A program made the position numbers and the translations under genes. This document shows positions 34,701 through 47,585 of a DNA stretch of 64,000 bases, piece by piece. How positions within the stretch are numbered: the first letter of the stretch is position 1; every line of letters starts with the position of its first letter. The stretch covers positions 22,246,537 through 22,310,536 of the forward strand of contig NC_064767.1 of the NCBI RefSeq assembly GCF_011397635.1, written 5' to 3'. This stretch comes from Epinephelus fuscoguttatus. Taxonomy: Eukaryota > Chordata > Actinopteri > Perciformes > Serranidae. Below the pieces are notes generated by a model. That model made no database searches and was not told where the DNA came from. It was given only the letters and a program-made list of their open reading frames with translations.

Positions 34701-37700
34701 AGGCAGCAAAGAGGACACCACCACACTTCACGTGCTGGGTCTTCTGAAGGAGCTGATGGGGACGTTTCCTCTGGGAGCCGTCAAGTCCTGCTGTGAGACT
34801 CTGCTGCGAGTGATGACACTGAGCCATGTGGTGAGAGCACAGAAATATTCATAGGTGCAGCCAGGTACAATATGTCCACCTACATGGATACTCAGGTGTA
34901 GTTTTTAATGTTGCCACTGTGTTTCTGGCTGCAGCTGGTGACGGCGAGTGCCATGCAGGCCTTTCACAGGCTGTTCAGCGGGAAGCCAAAAGCTTCATCA
35001 CTGTCACCAGAACTCAACGCACAGATCATCACGGTGAGAGGATAGAAACAAAACAAAACTCATGACACAAAATGTGCTGTTAAAGCTAACACACCATTTC
35101 TGACCCTCAGGCTCTGTATGACTACCTGCCCAGTGAGAACGACCTGCAGCCTCTGCTGGCTTGGCTCGCTGTCATGGAGAAAGCACATGTTCACTTGGCG
35201 AGGTATTAAACTGTGTTTTCTATAACAGCATCGCAAATCATGTCTTATACTCACGTGATTGCATGTTTTCCAGCCAGCAGTTTGTGGATCAACAGTTTGT
35301 GTGTCTTTGTGTAGTTTGCAGAGTTCCCTGAGTTTGGGTCACCTGCCTCGCCTCTTCTCTGCCGCCATGTCCTGCCTGTTGTCGCCTCACACACAAGTGG
35401 TTTCTGCAGCCACCAATATACTAAAGGTAAACGTATTATCTTCAGGACATCCACATTGAGTGCTGATAAAGATGTTTTTGTCTGTTAAGGCTCACTAGGC
35501 TCAGTGGTATTTCTGGATTATAATTGAATCTTATACCAGTGGACTGTAGTGAGCTATAGATGCAATTTTCAGCTCTCCATGCATCTGTGTATGGAACGCA
35601 GGGCCGCCAACTATTTTGCGTTGACTGTGAAACTCACAGTCAATTTTAAAACAATTTTAAAAGCACATGCCCCGTGCACAGCGCTGCTAGTCCTTATAAC
35701 TTGGTGCAGGTGTTGGCAGTAAATAAGCAGATACACCGCACACATGAGGGCTGTATTGCTTCTTCATTTAATATAGTCTTCATTTGAAATATTACAAACA
35801 GTGTGTTTCGCCCATGGCTTCATCAGGTTTGTTGTATTATACAACCCACAGGTGTTTTTAACAAGGCTGCAGCTGCACTGAATCCAGTCAGCAGCAGGGT
35901 GAACCATGTGCCGAGCAGACAAAAAAAACACCTGTGCATTGTGTTATCCAACAAACCTGATGAAGCCATGGGCGAAACGTATTGTTTGTATCCTTTCAAA
36001 TGAAGACTAAATTAAAAGAATCAGCAGTCAGCCCTCTTGCGTGCAGTGTACCTGCTTACTTACTTTTGAAACACTCTCACGTGTTTCTTTTCTCACCCGA
36101 AAAAAACATTTATAATGATAACATTGTGATGCATAAAGAGGACAGGACAGACAAGACCGCAGCACAGTGTCACAGCAGCACTGTGTAAACACAGTCAAAC
36201 ATGCCATTACTTGGATTTTGATGAACATCTATTCATGCTGTTATGATACCGGCATTTCAACGGACTAATATTACAGCAATATCACTTCACATTTTATGTA
36301 CCAAATAAAATTATTAGCAATCATTTTACTGAAATTTTCAATGTAATCATGTTCAGGGTGATGCTGACTATGACCACGTCAAATTTTATATTTATTATTT
36401 TACTGTCCTGTTTTGGAGAATTTAAAAGAAAAACTTGCTCAATTTACATTATTACACATTGACCATTTCTTCATATTTGAATTGTCATCATTTCTTTTTC
36501 ACTAAGAAGTTTGCTGACATTTCAGGATGACCCTGACACGACCGTGTAAAATCTGAAGGAGTGTTACTATCTCACTTCAGACTAAATTGAGAAGTTGGCA
36601 GCTCTGTGCTACTTACTACAGAAAATATGTTCTGTACAGCACTTTACAACCAATAAATGTGGATCCAGCTGTGGAAAAAGTGCACAGAAAGAAGGACAAA
36701 TAAACCAAGTGGTGCAGAACACAACATTTTAGGTGCAGGTTAAAAACGTTGCACAGGAGCGTCCGTAGCGTAGTGGATAGTGCCGGCGCCCCATGTACAG
36801 CTCTCTCTCTCTCACCCCGTGTCACTCTGTCCTGTACATTAAAGGCAAAAAGCCCGAAAAAATAATCTTTAAAAAAATAAACAAACAAAAAAAAAAACGG
36901 TGCTGCACAGAAAAAAGTATTTCGAGCCCTGCCAGCTAAGGAAGTTTAACAAAAAAGTGAGTTGGTAGTTTTAATTTGCAGCGTATGCAGGGTTCTAATT
37001 GATCATTTATTCATGATTATCTGTTTCAGACTCTGTTGACCGAATGTGTTGCACCTCACATGGAGGAAATGGGCACGATCACTGCCACAGCCTCGGCAGG
37101 GAACCCCTCCTATGTCTGCAAAATGTTTCGGTAAATGTTCGCCAAGCTCAGTCTTTTCCCCTTTTGTACAGACTACATGTTAATGCTCATCGTGATAATT
37201 GTGGCTGTGTGCTTGTGTTCCAGTATCATAGAAGATGGTTTGTCCTACCGCTTCCATGCCTCCTGGCCATTTGTGCTGCAGGTCCTGGGTTGCTTCTATC
37301 GAGTTGCAGGGAAACAAGCTCACCCCATTATGACCAAGGTACAGATGCAAAAACTCTGTAGATCACTATGTGAGTAGAGAGAGATAAAAGATAGTCTGAG
37401 TCTTTTGTGTTGTGTCCTTGACAGTCCCTGCAGTCTCTGGCAGACCTGCGCTCCACTCCTCAGTTCCCCTTCAGCGGTGAGTTGGACCTGGCTGTAGGAG
37501 GAGCCGTAGAGAGCATGGGGCCTGAAGTTGTGCTGGGTGCTGTGCCCCTCAACATCACCGGCTATGAGTGAGTGAAAATATCACAAACACAAAACACTGA
37601 GTTGTCTTCTTGTCATTATAGTGGTTTAACTGAGTGTGTTTTTTCACCAGGGATGACTTGGAGTTCCCACGCAGCTGGCTGGTCCCGGTCATACGGGATC

Positions 37701-40700
37701 ATGTGAAGAACACTCACCTCGGCTTCTTCAACTCTTATTTCCTCCCTCTGGCCTCGACGCTCAAGCAGAGAGGTACACATACTGTGTAATGCTCCATGCT
37801 GTGATGCTGGGTTTACTTTTTATGTATATGAACTCATGACTGTTTCTGTGTTGTAGCTGAAGAATTAGAACAAGCTGGACAGAAACTTGAGGCCAAAGTC
37901 TACCAGACATTACAGATACAGGTAGCTCTACACAGACTTTGATGTGTTCAGAGTAAAAAGCTCCAATGAATGAGTTGTTGAGAAGTTCATGTCTGTACTT
38001 TTTCTTCCAGATTTGGACCATGCTCCCTGGCTTCTGCACATGTCCCGTGGACCTGCTGGCATCTTTCAAAGGCATTGCCCGCACACTCGGTATGGCTGTT
38101 AATGAGCGGCCAGACCTGAGGCTCATAGTGTGCCAGGCTCTACGCACGATCGTCAACAAGAGCTGCTCCACTGGTAGGAAGACACACGTGTTCACAGATC
38201 CCCTTCATCCACCAAATTAGCTCTGATTCTTGAACTGGTTCCGTTCAGGTTCGGACACACAACAGCACAACGGAAGTAACCAGTTGTAAGATGGCGGGTT
38301 ACAGTGATTACCTACAAGATTATGTTCTCTTATTACAGATATTTGCTTTTATTCAAAACAAGATAGACCGGCTAATGATGATAAGATGACGTAGAAGACT
38401 GTTGTGTGCAAGACTCCATTCTCTCTTTCCGACCTGTAAAATATGACTGATCTCCTCATAGTTGGCACTTTAGGTCAAAGAAAACTTGCTGTTTATAAAT
38501 ACAACTAGAAACCAACTTTTCAGGCTCCGAAGCGATTTATTTTTGGTCTAAATGCTCCGAATGGTTCAAATGTAGTTGCAGGAACTGAACAAAACCTGTT
38601 TGATATTGGTGGACAAGGGGTAAGAGAGAGACGAAAACTACCCCAGCTACTTACTGTGGAGTCAAGTAATCCCTTACCCTTTTGTTTCTGTTTTATGTGT
38701 GTAGTGGAAGAAAAGGCTGAAGTGGGCCGCTTCTCTAAGAACTTCCTGCCTATCCTTTTCAATGTGTACGGCCAGCAGCCTGCAGCGGGGGAGTCTGGCA
38801 CCTACAGGATGGCCGTACTCGACACCATCAAGGTCTACCTAACAGTCTCCGAAACACAGGTCAGTCAAGTTCGCTCACATTCTGCTGCTCAATGTTGTTA
38901 TGTGTTGCAGTTTGTGTTTTGTTAACATAGTTTAAAATTGTGATACTGGATACCTTGAGGTGTGCTGGGGTGGAGGGGTGGGCATGCATCAGAAAAAACT
39001 ATGTGTGGAGCTTAACATTTTTGGTATCAATCCTGTCATGTGGTGGTGTCTAATTATAAACCATCCTCAGCTGATCTGCACGTTCCTGCAAAAAGCCACA
39101 GAAAAGTTGAGCTGCAGCGACACCACTGAGTTCACACGGTAGGACATGAATATGATACATTCAGTTGCTCATATATCTTAGAATATCGTAAATAAAGGTA
39201 TATGTAATCTTCCATTTTACTTCTCAGGCTGTCAATGATGGACCTTGTGGTTGCCATGGCTCCGTCCGTAGACGAGGTCACCATGACTAAAACCTTTGAG
39301 TTGATTAGGCCGTATTTGGAGGTAAGGGTGCACACAATTTGAATTAAAAGCTTGTGAACATGAGTGTATTTCTTGTAAACTCTGTGTCTGTCGGTGCATT
39401 TGTTCTCAGACCAAGGAGCCAGGCATGCAGAAGAAGGCGTACCGTGTGCTGGAGGAGATGTGCGGAGGGGAGAGCGATGGCTGCAAATCGTTTGTCGTGG
39501 CTAATCTGGAAACGCTCAAAGTCGTCCTCCTGGAGACTCTGAAAAATGCCTCTTCGCCAGCTAAGAGGGTGAGACTGCCGTGTAGAGTGAGATAAAATAA
39601 CTCAGACATTAAATGGGGTTGTATGTCTTGATTTACGGTGCTGTCTGATTGAATCTTTCCATTTGTGTTTCTCTTTCCCAGCCGAGGCTGAAGTGTCTGA
39701 TCCACATCGTGAAGAGGCTCGGTGAAGAACACAAAGACTTCATCACCACACTGCTGCCAGAGGTACAAACACAAGTGCTTGCAACAGACAAACACACTCA
39801 GTACTGATATTTGTTCATTTTCATGAGGTTGTTGTCTCTGTCAGGTGATTATATGCACCAAGGAGGTGTCTGTTGGAGCTCGTAAGAACGCCTACAGTCT
39901 GCTGGTGGAGATAGGTAACGCGTTTGTTCGCTTCTGTGGAAACAGAAAAGGTAACGCACTTGTCCTCCTTGTATTGTAAATGTGTAGGTGCAAGCTTCTC
40001 ATGTTGATTTGGTTATAATGCTAACTGAGTGTCTGTCTCTGATCCAGATGCCATGGAGCAGTATTTGGCATCAGTGTATGCAGGACTCACAGGCTCCGTC
40101 ACCATGATCACCTGCACAGTGTTGGCACTAACCCGACTGGTGTTTGAGTACAAAGGTAAGCCTGCTGACTTTCAGCACCTTCCTGTTGGTGTTTTCATGG
40201 ACCGGATTCAGTCTGACACCTTTTCCTCACCAGATGCTATAGAGGTGACCACCATGGAGCAGCTGCTGCAAAACATCTGTCTGCTGCTGTCGTCTCGCAC
40301 CAGAGAGATCGTCAAAGCCGCCTTAGGCTTCATTAAGGTCATCCTCTTCATCATGGACCCCAAGACGCTGGCATCACACGTCGCTGTCATGGTAGGCATC
40401 GACATTATGAACACAGGAGTCCACTGTAAGAGACTTTTGTGCCCTAATTTAATGCACTCTTTGTCTTGTATTCAGATGGAGGGAATTGGGAACATCAAAG
40501 ACGATGTGAGGAGGCACTTCAGAGCCAAACTGAAGAACATCTTCACCAAGTTCATCAGAAAGTTTGGGTGAGTGCTCTTTTTCTGTTCATTTTTTAAGAC
40601 ACTGTAAACCTCAACAGGGCACCATAAGGCTAGCTTGTGACTCTTAACCCAATTTTACCAACCATGAGACCTTTCAGAGAACTTGTTTCCTGCATTCTGA

Positions 40701-43700
40701 TGACTTTTAAAGAACAAAAATGACAAACTAACACTGCAACAAAATTTTTATGTTAAATTCTTTTAATTTTACTTTTAATTCTCAGGAAAGAAAACCAAAT
40801 AATACATCCCTCTGGTGTGAATTTGCGTGAATCTCCGGCATAAAAAAATATTATTAATTTATTTTCATTTATCCATTCATTCATTTCATTGCGCTGTGAG
40901 AACCCTTTGCTGGATGGAGAAATCTGTGTGGCAGCTTTTACAAAATGCATGCCCATTTCCTTTTAACTTTGCATAAAAAACAGAAATTCTTTCCAGGATG
41001 TCTGAAATTTGCTTGTGTGTTTCTTTCTCTCAGTACTATCTATTTCTGCCTTTGCATGCCAGCTGTATTGTTGTCCGGGTAGAAACAGTAGATTTAAAGT
41101 CATAGGGCTTGGCTTGCAAATGCGGTATTGTGCCATAAAAAGGTTGGGAAGATGAAAAAGGAAAAAAAAGGTTTGAAAATTTGTAAAATCGGGAGAAAGG
41201 GGAGTTTGAAGAGGAATTGTGAGAAGACAATGAAAAACATGAATCTCCTGGGAAAATAGGGAGGGTTGGCAAGTATGTCTTAAGGTGTGTGCAGAACCAA
41301 AGGCGAAGCAAATTTTCACCCGGCATTATACATACAAAAATGGCCACTGGAATTTCAGCTATGCTAACGGTTGTTCTAACTTACTGTGGAAGGCAGCTTA
41401 TGCTGATGTTGGTGCTAATTTGGTTCATCGTAAAGTACAACTAGCTGATAGCTGATATTTTCAGAACTTACCATGCTGCTCGCTTTCCTCCAAGCACTCT
41501 CCTTTTCTGTCTCTGTATTAACGTTGAGTCGTAGAGCTGTGGGTGCCCACAGATGGCGACAATAAGTTTGTCCTCCATGTCTGATTGTTGATTTGGTTGA
41601 TTTTATGATTTATGATTACACTCAGGTATTTTTCTCTTTTTAATTTTTGCCTATTTTTAAAAACCAAGTGAGGAATTATTTGGTTGTTTTTCTTGTTTCT
41701 GTGGCACTTCAAACAGCAGTGTCAGTAAACCATGTTAACTTCAACAAAGGTCAAGTAAAATTACTGCATTTGTACATAATCATGTTCAGTCAGTGATTTG
41801 GAGCCTAAATAAAAACGTCTTTCACTGTGGTCTAAAAACTGAACAGAGTTGATGACTTTTTGAGCTGTTTCTGATTTGAAACTAATATTTGATCATCAAG
41901 GATGTTTTTTTTCCTTTTTTGTGTAAATAATGTGTGTTTGTCTGCCACCAGTGAACCAAAGCAGTCTTCTTGTAAACACAGCTGATTAAAGCCCTGTCAA
42001 GTGAAATTATTAGAAGATGTGAGAGTATGATTTGTACTCTAACATTAATATTAACAAAGGGGTGCTTTGTTTAATAATGACACCAGATGTTTGTTACACA
42101 GCTGACTCCTCTTAAACTGATTGTTTTGGAGTAACGGGTAGGGCTGAGGATCATGTACATGTCATGTCATGTCATGTACTCAGACACTACTTGCTTGTAG
42201 CCAGTTCTGCACCGGATGTCCTGATGGTACCAGATGTCTCCTCTGGGAAGTTAATAACCCAACTCTATCACTTCTATATGTTACAGTGTCATGTTACACA
42301 TGTGTCTGATTATCTGCTGCATTTCCAGTTTTGAGCTGGTGAAGAGCATGCTGCCCGCAGAACACCACAAGGTGCTCGCAAACATCCGCAAGGCGGAGGC
42401 TCGCAGTAAGAGGAGGAAACAGGCCTCAGAAGAGCAGGACGACTCCGAGAGTGAAGAGGAGGAACCTAAAACAAAGAGTCAAAGGTAGATCACTTATCAC
42501 CCACACAAAGCCCTGCCTGTCCCTCATACAGTTACACTTTATGTTAAAAACCTTCTGTCCTCCCCTCTTTAGTATTGAAGACATCCTCGCAGAGTCTGAC
42601 AGCGATATGTCAGAGGATGAAGGAAAGGCTCGTAATGCTCCGAAGAAAGCAGGCAAAATGCAGAAAGCACGGGCGTGGCTCAAAGAAGGAGAGGAAGACG
42701 ACCCACTTAACTTCTTGGATCCCAAAGTTTCCCAGAGAGTGTTAGGTGACACACTTTGTTTTTGATAGTTGCAGTGAGCCTGCATTTTATCATGTCTCTG
42801 CACCAGTAATAGCCATGGCTGGAGGCATTACGTTTTGGGTTGTCCGTCCATCCATCCGTCCGTCCTGTTGTTGTGACCATGATATCTCAAGAACACCTCA
42901 AGGAAATTTCTTCAAATTAGGCACAAACGTCCACTCCGCTTAACAATGAACTGATTACATTTTGGTGGTCAAAGGTCGGTGTGACCTTACAGCCATCTCA
43001 ATCTCATGAATGCAATATCTCAAGAAGGTCTTTCCTCAAATTGGCACAAATGTCCACTTGGGCTCAAGAATGAACTGATTAGATTTTGGTGGTCAAAGGT
43101 CACTGAGACCTCACAAAAGATGTTTTTGGCCAAGACTCAAGAATTCATACAGTAATAATGACAAAATCTCAACAAATGTCTCATTGGATAAAATGATGAT
43201 GTGATGATGTATGCAAAAGGTCAAAGGTCAACATCACCGTAACAGAATGTTCTGCAAAAACACTTTTCTGGCCATTACGTATATGTAGCATCCATGTTTT
43301 CACAGACATGGATGTAAACTGTAAGTGCAACTTGACTGGTACGCGGAGGCATACGGCCGCAAGGCAGCAATTCTAGTTTGTCAAGAAAAAAAGCTTACTA
43401 TATCCTGTGAAGTTAGTTGTTAAATGGTTTTGTTGTTTCTCAGCCACCAACCCAGCACTAAAAAAGAGTGCCAAGGTCGACCATGGCTTCAAGGTGACAT
43501 CAGACGGACGGCTGATCATCAGAGAGGATGACGAGGAAGCTGCCAAAGACAAAGGTAAGAGGAATCCTGTAGTTAGTCCAGTCATCTTCTACATTCCTTC
43601 TGTCTGAACGGGCTGTGGCAATAACTCATTACTTTTCCCACAGATGATGGAGAGATGAAAGATATTCTAGAAGAGGCTGGAGTCAAGAGTGTAAGTACTT

Positions 43701-44503
43701 AACATGTGTGACACTGTAGTTATGTGGCGTTCTTGTTGCTGTAGAGAAATTATCATTATTGCTATTTTTCCATTTGTGATCAGTTTTTTTTTTTTTTTTA
43801 AATTCCCTTCAGAAAAAGACACAGAAAAGGAAGTTCCGAGATGACAACTTCGACGACGACATGGACATTGAACCCCAGCTGAAATATAAAGGTAGGGCTG
43901 GTAGATCACTCACCCTGTGTTACACTGAATCCATGAGGAAGACTTTGTTTTTCTCGCATGCTCCAATACTGAGAAAATTCTAGATAAATGGAGTTGCATT
44001 ATGTCATGTCCCTAACGAATTGTGATTTAGACTAAGCAGCACATTTTCTCTTCTCAGCTGGGGGCTCAGGTATCCACAGACCGCTGGGAGGAAGGGAAGA
44101 CGCTGGAGCAGATTACAAATCAAAGGTGAGTGTGACAGCATGCAGAAATGCACAGTGCAGGAGGTGCTGGTGATAAACTAGAGTTCTGATTGTCTGTTCT
44201 TTCATCCTTCATCTCTCAGAAAGGAAAAGGAGATGTGAAGAAGAAAGGAAAGCTCGATCCTTACGCTTACATCCCTCTGAAGAAGGCCCAGCTCAATCGC
44301 AGGTAACAAAGTGTACTTTATAAACCTCTTGACAAGGAATTGATTTATGTAAGAGTGTCAGACAATGCTAACATGTCTTCTCTTCTTTGTGTGTTCTCAG
44401 GAAGCGAGCCAAACTGCAGGGCCAGTTCAAGGGCATGGTGAGAGGAGCCCAGAAGGGGGCGCTGTCTGGAAAGAAAATGCAGAAGAAAAAGAGGAAAGCC
44501 TGA
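31793..44503 (+). CDS. rrp12: rrp12, RRP12-like ribosome-biogenesis HEAT-repeat protein
   Basis: Role (known): nuclear/nucleolar HEAT-repeat protein needed for maturation and export of pre-40S and pre-60S particles. 34 exons, all GT-AG with agreeing phases, sum to 3864 nt, 1287 aa (human about 1297). Exons: 31793-31931, 33272-33492, 33715-33798, 33885-33961, 34068-34173, 34263-34379, 34474-34612, 34703-34830, 34935-35033, 35111-35202, 35315-35426, 37030-37130, 37224-37338, 37425-37567, 37651-37772, 37857-37921, 38011-38173, 38705-38859, 39071-39138, 39228-39321, 39410-39568, 39682-39762, 39845-39950, 40048-40155, 40234-40391, 40476-40567, 42329-42484, 42573-42745, 43444-43554, 43644-43690, 43813-43891, 44058-44125, 44220-44302, 44401-44503. 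Key matches: N-terminal [14 protein letters not shown] and [94 protein letters not shown]; an acidic C-terminal tail ([11 protein letters not shown]), [22 protein letters not shown] and lysine-rich end [13 protein letters not shown]. No broken exon seen. Confidence 0.97.
35765..36010. mobile_element. fold-back (long imperfect palindrome) element in rrp12 intron 11
   Basis: TTTCGCCCATGGCTTCATCA (about 35809) recurs inverted as TGATGAAGCCATGGGCGAAA at about 35959. The arms extend outward through CTTCATTTGAAA / TTTCAAATGAAG and inward through CAGGTGTTTTT / AAAAACACCTG. The centre is short. It has no coding capacity and looks like a fold-back MITE within the 1.6-kb intron. Confidence 0.75.
36757..36897 (+). 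mobile_element. tRNA-derived SINE, internally deleted
   Basis: The head GCGTCCGTAGCGTAGTGGAT carries a box A-like polymerase III promoter (TAGCGTAGTGG). The end CATTAAAGGCAAAAAGCC and the A-rich tail match a frequent fish SINE. The middle with box B, present in other copies as I recall them, is missing: ATGTACAG is joined directly to a CTCTCTCT stretch. It lies in rrp12 intron 11. Confidence 0.7.
42815..43378. mobile_element. interspersed repeat filling rrp12 intron 28
   Basis: Phrases such as TGACCATGATATCTCAAGAA, GTCAAAGGTC (several times) and GCGGAGGCATACGGCCGCAA are typical of a teleost repeat that I have seen often but cannot name. CTGGAGGCATTACG at the left and GCGGAGGCATACGG at the right are similar in the same direction. 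It takes up about 560 of the 698 bases of the intron. Confidence 0.6.
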
Positions 44504-45828
44504 AGAACATTATCACTCAATGGACTTTAAATGCGTTGTGTGTGTGTGAGGGTGTGTTCATTAACATATGAAAATGTAGACACACACCATGGATGTGTGT
44601 ATACGGATGTGTGCCTCTCTGACAGACTCATGGAAGGTGAAACCAGTTTGTTTTTAAACTGTTTCATCTTTTAAAGCTCTCGAAATACTCTGATTGGCAT
44701 CATACAGCTTTGAGGGCCTTTGGCTGTCAAGAAATGTGTAATCTGTTGTTTATGCATCAGATAAATTTTTGGTAAACCCTTCTGGTAAACAAATGTATTT
44801 ATGTGTGAGCATTGCCTGGCTACTGTACTGATTTGGGAGGAGTAATCAGCCTTTGTTACTGCGTTATTCTGTCACTTGAGGGCGCTGCAGACTTCTGGCT
44901 TGGTGACAGTGAACAGGAGTGTTCATGGATGCATTTAAAATGATTTAAATACATATTTAAAGCTGTTTGTGTATTGTAAAGTACAACAAAACAATATTTT
45001 CTTCTGTAATAATTTTCCTTATCAGAAACCCTGTTACCTCCAGCCTGCAGTTAGTTTGTCATGAGACAGTAAATGCAGTTTCTCGAAGACATTGACAGAG
45101 GAGCTGTAGGTTGTTCTGCAGGATGAGTTAACATACCATTACCCTCGTGTGATTCATTTCCCCAGATGGATCGCAGCAAAGTGAGTCATGTAGCGGCAGA
45201 CTGACCTCCTAATCGCACTCCTCTTGTGTCTGAGCTCAGTGTCAGTCAGCGTTTTTGAGGAAGGGAGCAGATGATTCAGGACATTCTCAGACCAGACATC
45301 ATCAGCGCTGCGGTTAAACGTATATAAAGTGGATTCAGACAGTATTCAGTCATCACTCTTTGGACATGTATAGAGTTAATTATTTTTTGGTTTACGGTGC
45401 ACAATAACCCATAATGACAAGGTGAAAATGTGTTTTTAGAAATTGTTTTTCTAAAGTACGCTGCAGGACTACTGCACAAAAAGGTGCCACAAAGATTTAT
45501 ATCTTGTTGCAGAAATATGACTTTGAATAGACCCAAAAGCAATTTAAAAACTCTTAGAATTTGGTATTAATTTTGCAGCCTACCTACATAAATGTCACAG
45601 ATAGATTATTAGTTCCCTGAGTGTAATTAGTTTAATTAAATAACGTTGCTTAAAGAGAAACACATCACCTAATAAATATGTCCTAAGGTGTCTGTTGCAC
45701 TCACCCCAATGTGTTTGTAAGCTGATTCACAATATGACTGCAAAAAAAGTCCTCTTGAAATATAGTTTAACACTTTTAATAACTATAAAAGAAATAACTG
45801 CCAGACAGCACATAAAAAAAACATTTTG
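44504..45828. other. rrp12 3'UTR and convergent intergenic region
   Basis: No coding exon. No AATAAA is seen until 45671, so the rrp12 transcript may use a variant signal. The gene converges with the antxr1-like gene from the right. Confidence 0.5.
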
Positions 45829-45834
45829 TTTATT
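45829..45834 (-). terminator. polyadenylation signal (AATAAA on minus strand) for the antxr1-like gene
   Basis: TTTATT on the plus strand reads AATAAA on the minus strand. It is about 850 bases beyond the stop codon of the antxr1-like gene. Chosen by position only. Confidence 0.4.
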
Positions 45835-46681
45835 GACACAAAAGGTTGTTAATAAAGAAATAATGCAGATGATCATTTCAGTCAGTAAATGCAGTATACA
45901 GGAGAACCCTGACGATACAACTTTGCAACACAATCTTTCATTTGATGCTAATGAAACCACAAACGCATGCCAGAATGCTTTTTTACATCCACCTTGATAT
46001 CCCTCCTTCAAAGACTTAAAAAACCCACCTGGTGCTAAGTAGAAAACAGATGCAGACAGGGCTGGTGTTATAATAAATAAAATATGGAGAAACTGCCCTG
46101 CAGTTACAATAAGATCACTTAACTTTTGCACTAAATTTAGCTACAATGTAGAAAAAGTTTCTGTGGTTGAAAAGCTAAAATGATGAATCAGTTTGATTTA
46201 TAGAAACCTAAAATATTGTACATTTAAAAGCCAACATAACCGACATCGATATCCTATTTCGCTACATCCTCACTTGCCATTATTATACTCTACCAACCCA
46301 ACCCAAACTATTCACCATCGTCACTCATACACAAACAGTCACAATATAACGTTCAACAGCACATGAATCATTTTTGTCTCACTTCCAGAAAGAATTGCAC
46401 TTCCTCTTACCACTTAAATCAACATGACATCTACTACTGTACATACAGGCTTAATCAAGTAACTACATGCTTGCTGTTTCTATAGTTTCTCTTTTCTATA
46501 AAAATGTTAACTTTGATGAAACTCTAGCTGATTTCGACATCAGATAAATATTTTCTTGCTGTCCAGCAACAAAGCACAGAGCTTTGAATCAGAGCTCCTG
46601 GCTTGTAAGATTGAAAGACTGGGGGTGTTTTATGGAACGAGTGGATGTATCAGTTGTTTATTGGAGGCCCTCTCTTCGTGA

Positions 46682-47530
46682 TCAGAGCCTGGGTGGGGGT
46701 CGAGACGGCGGGGGTCCTGGGGGCCCCGGGGGTGCACGAGATGGGGGTGGACCTGGAGGGGGTTGGGCCATGGGAGGGGGTGAGCGGGAGGGCGGCGTGG
46801 TGCGGGGCCCTCTCGACGGAGGCTTCGTACGGGGGACAGAGTTGGAGACCAGAGGTTGCTGTTCGGCGGGCGGGGGACTAGCAGGAGGAGGCGGCATGGG
46901 AGAGTGATGTGTGCGAGGAGGAGCCCGGTTGTTAGGGGTGGATTCCCCATCTTTGACCCGCTGGAAATTGATACAGCGACCCTACAACACACACAGGCAG
47001 GCAGATGAAAGTTAACCACACATCCTTTCAATGCAGATCATAGATTTGATTTAAATGCAGCTCGTCTTTGTTCAAAATCAATGAGCCTCTTAGAACCACC
47101 AGCCAAAGTGGTGTGTGTGAGTTTTCGCCCAGCTCTGCTGACAGAGGCATGTGTGTTAGAAGCCTCCGGAGGGCACACAGAGCTGCCTCTGTCTTCTGTC
47201 CACACCTGCACTACAATAGCTGTGATGCTAGCAAAGACAGGCACTGACGAAGTTATCACACACACACGCTTTTGCAGTCTGCAGCTTTCCCCATTTCCCC
47301 TCCTCTTCTCGAGGCGCCACTGCTGTGACTCGGCCTCTCTTGATGCAGAACAGAAAGTGGTTTATGTCTCTTATGTGCTTGACTTCTTGGAATGTAAAGG
47401 GACATTTCAATATCCCCACAATAGTTAACAGAGGCCCCTCAGCATTTAACATAATTTACAAGACGGGGAGAATGGAACGCTTCTCTTATTGTTCTCATTG
47501 ATGGTTTTCACTGCGTAGCATCCTCCTGCA

Positions 47531-47585
<55 letters not shown>

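Noticed and set aside
36757..36897. tRNA gene
   Set aside because: Only a box A-like head is present; there is no cloverleaf or box B, and the tail is that of a SINE.
45727..46131. 134-codon minus-strand frame as a gene
   Set aside because: It lies in the presumed 3'UTR of the antxr1-like gene, has no family features and is overlapped by an equally long frame on the other strand.
46584..46907. Glycine-rich plus-strand protein
   Set aside because: It is the antisense shadow of the proline-rich antxr1-like tail.
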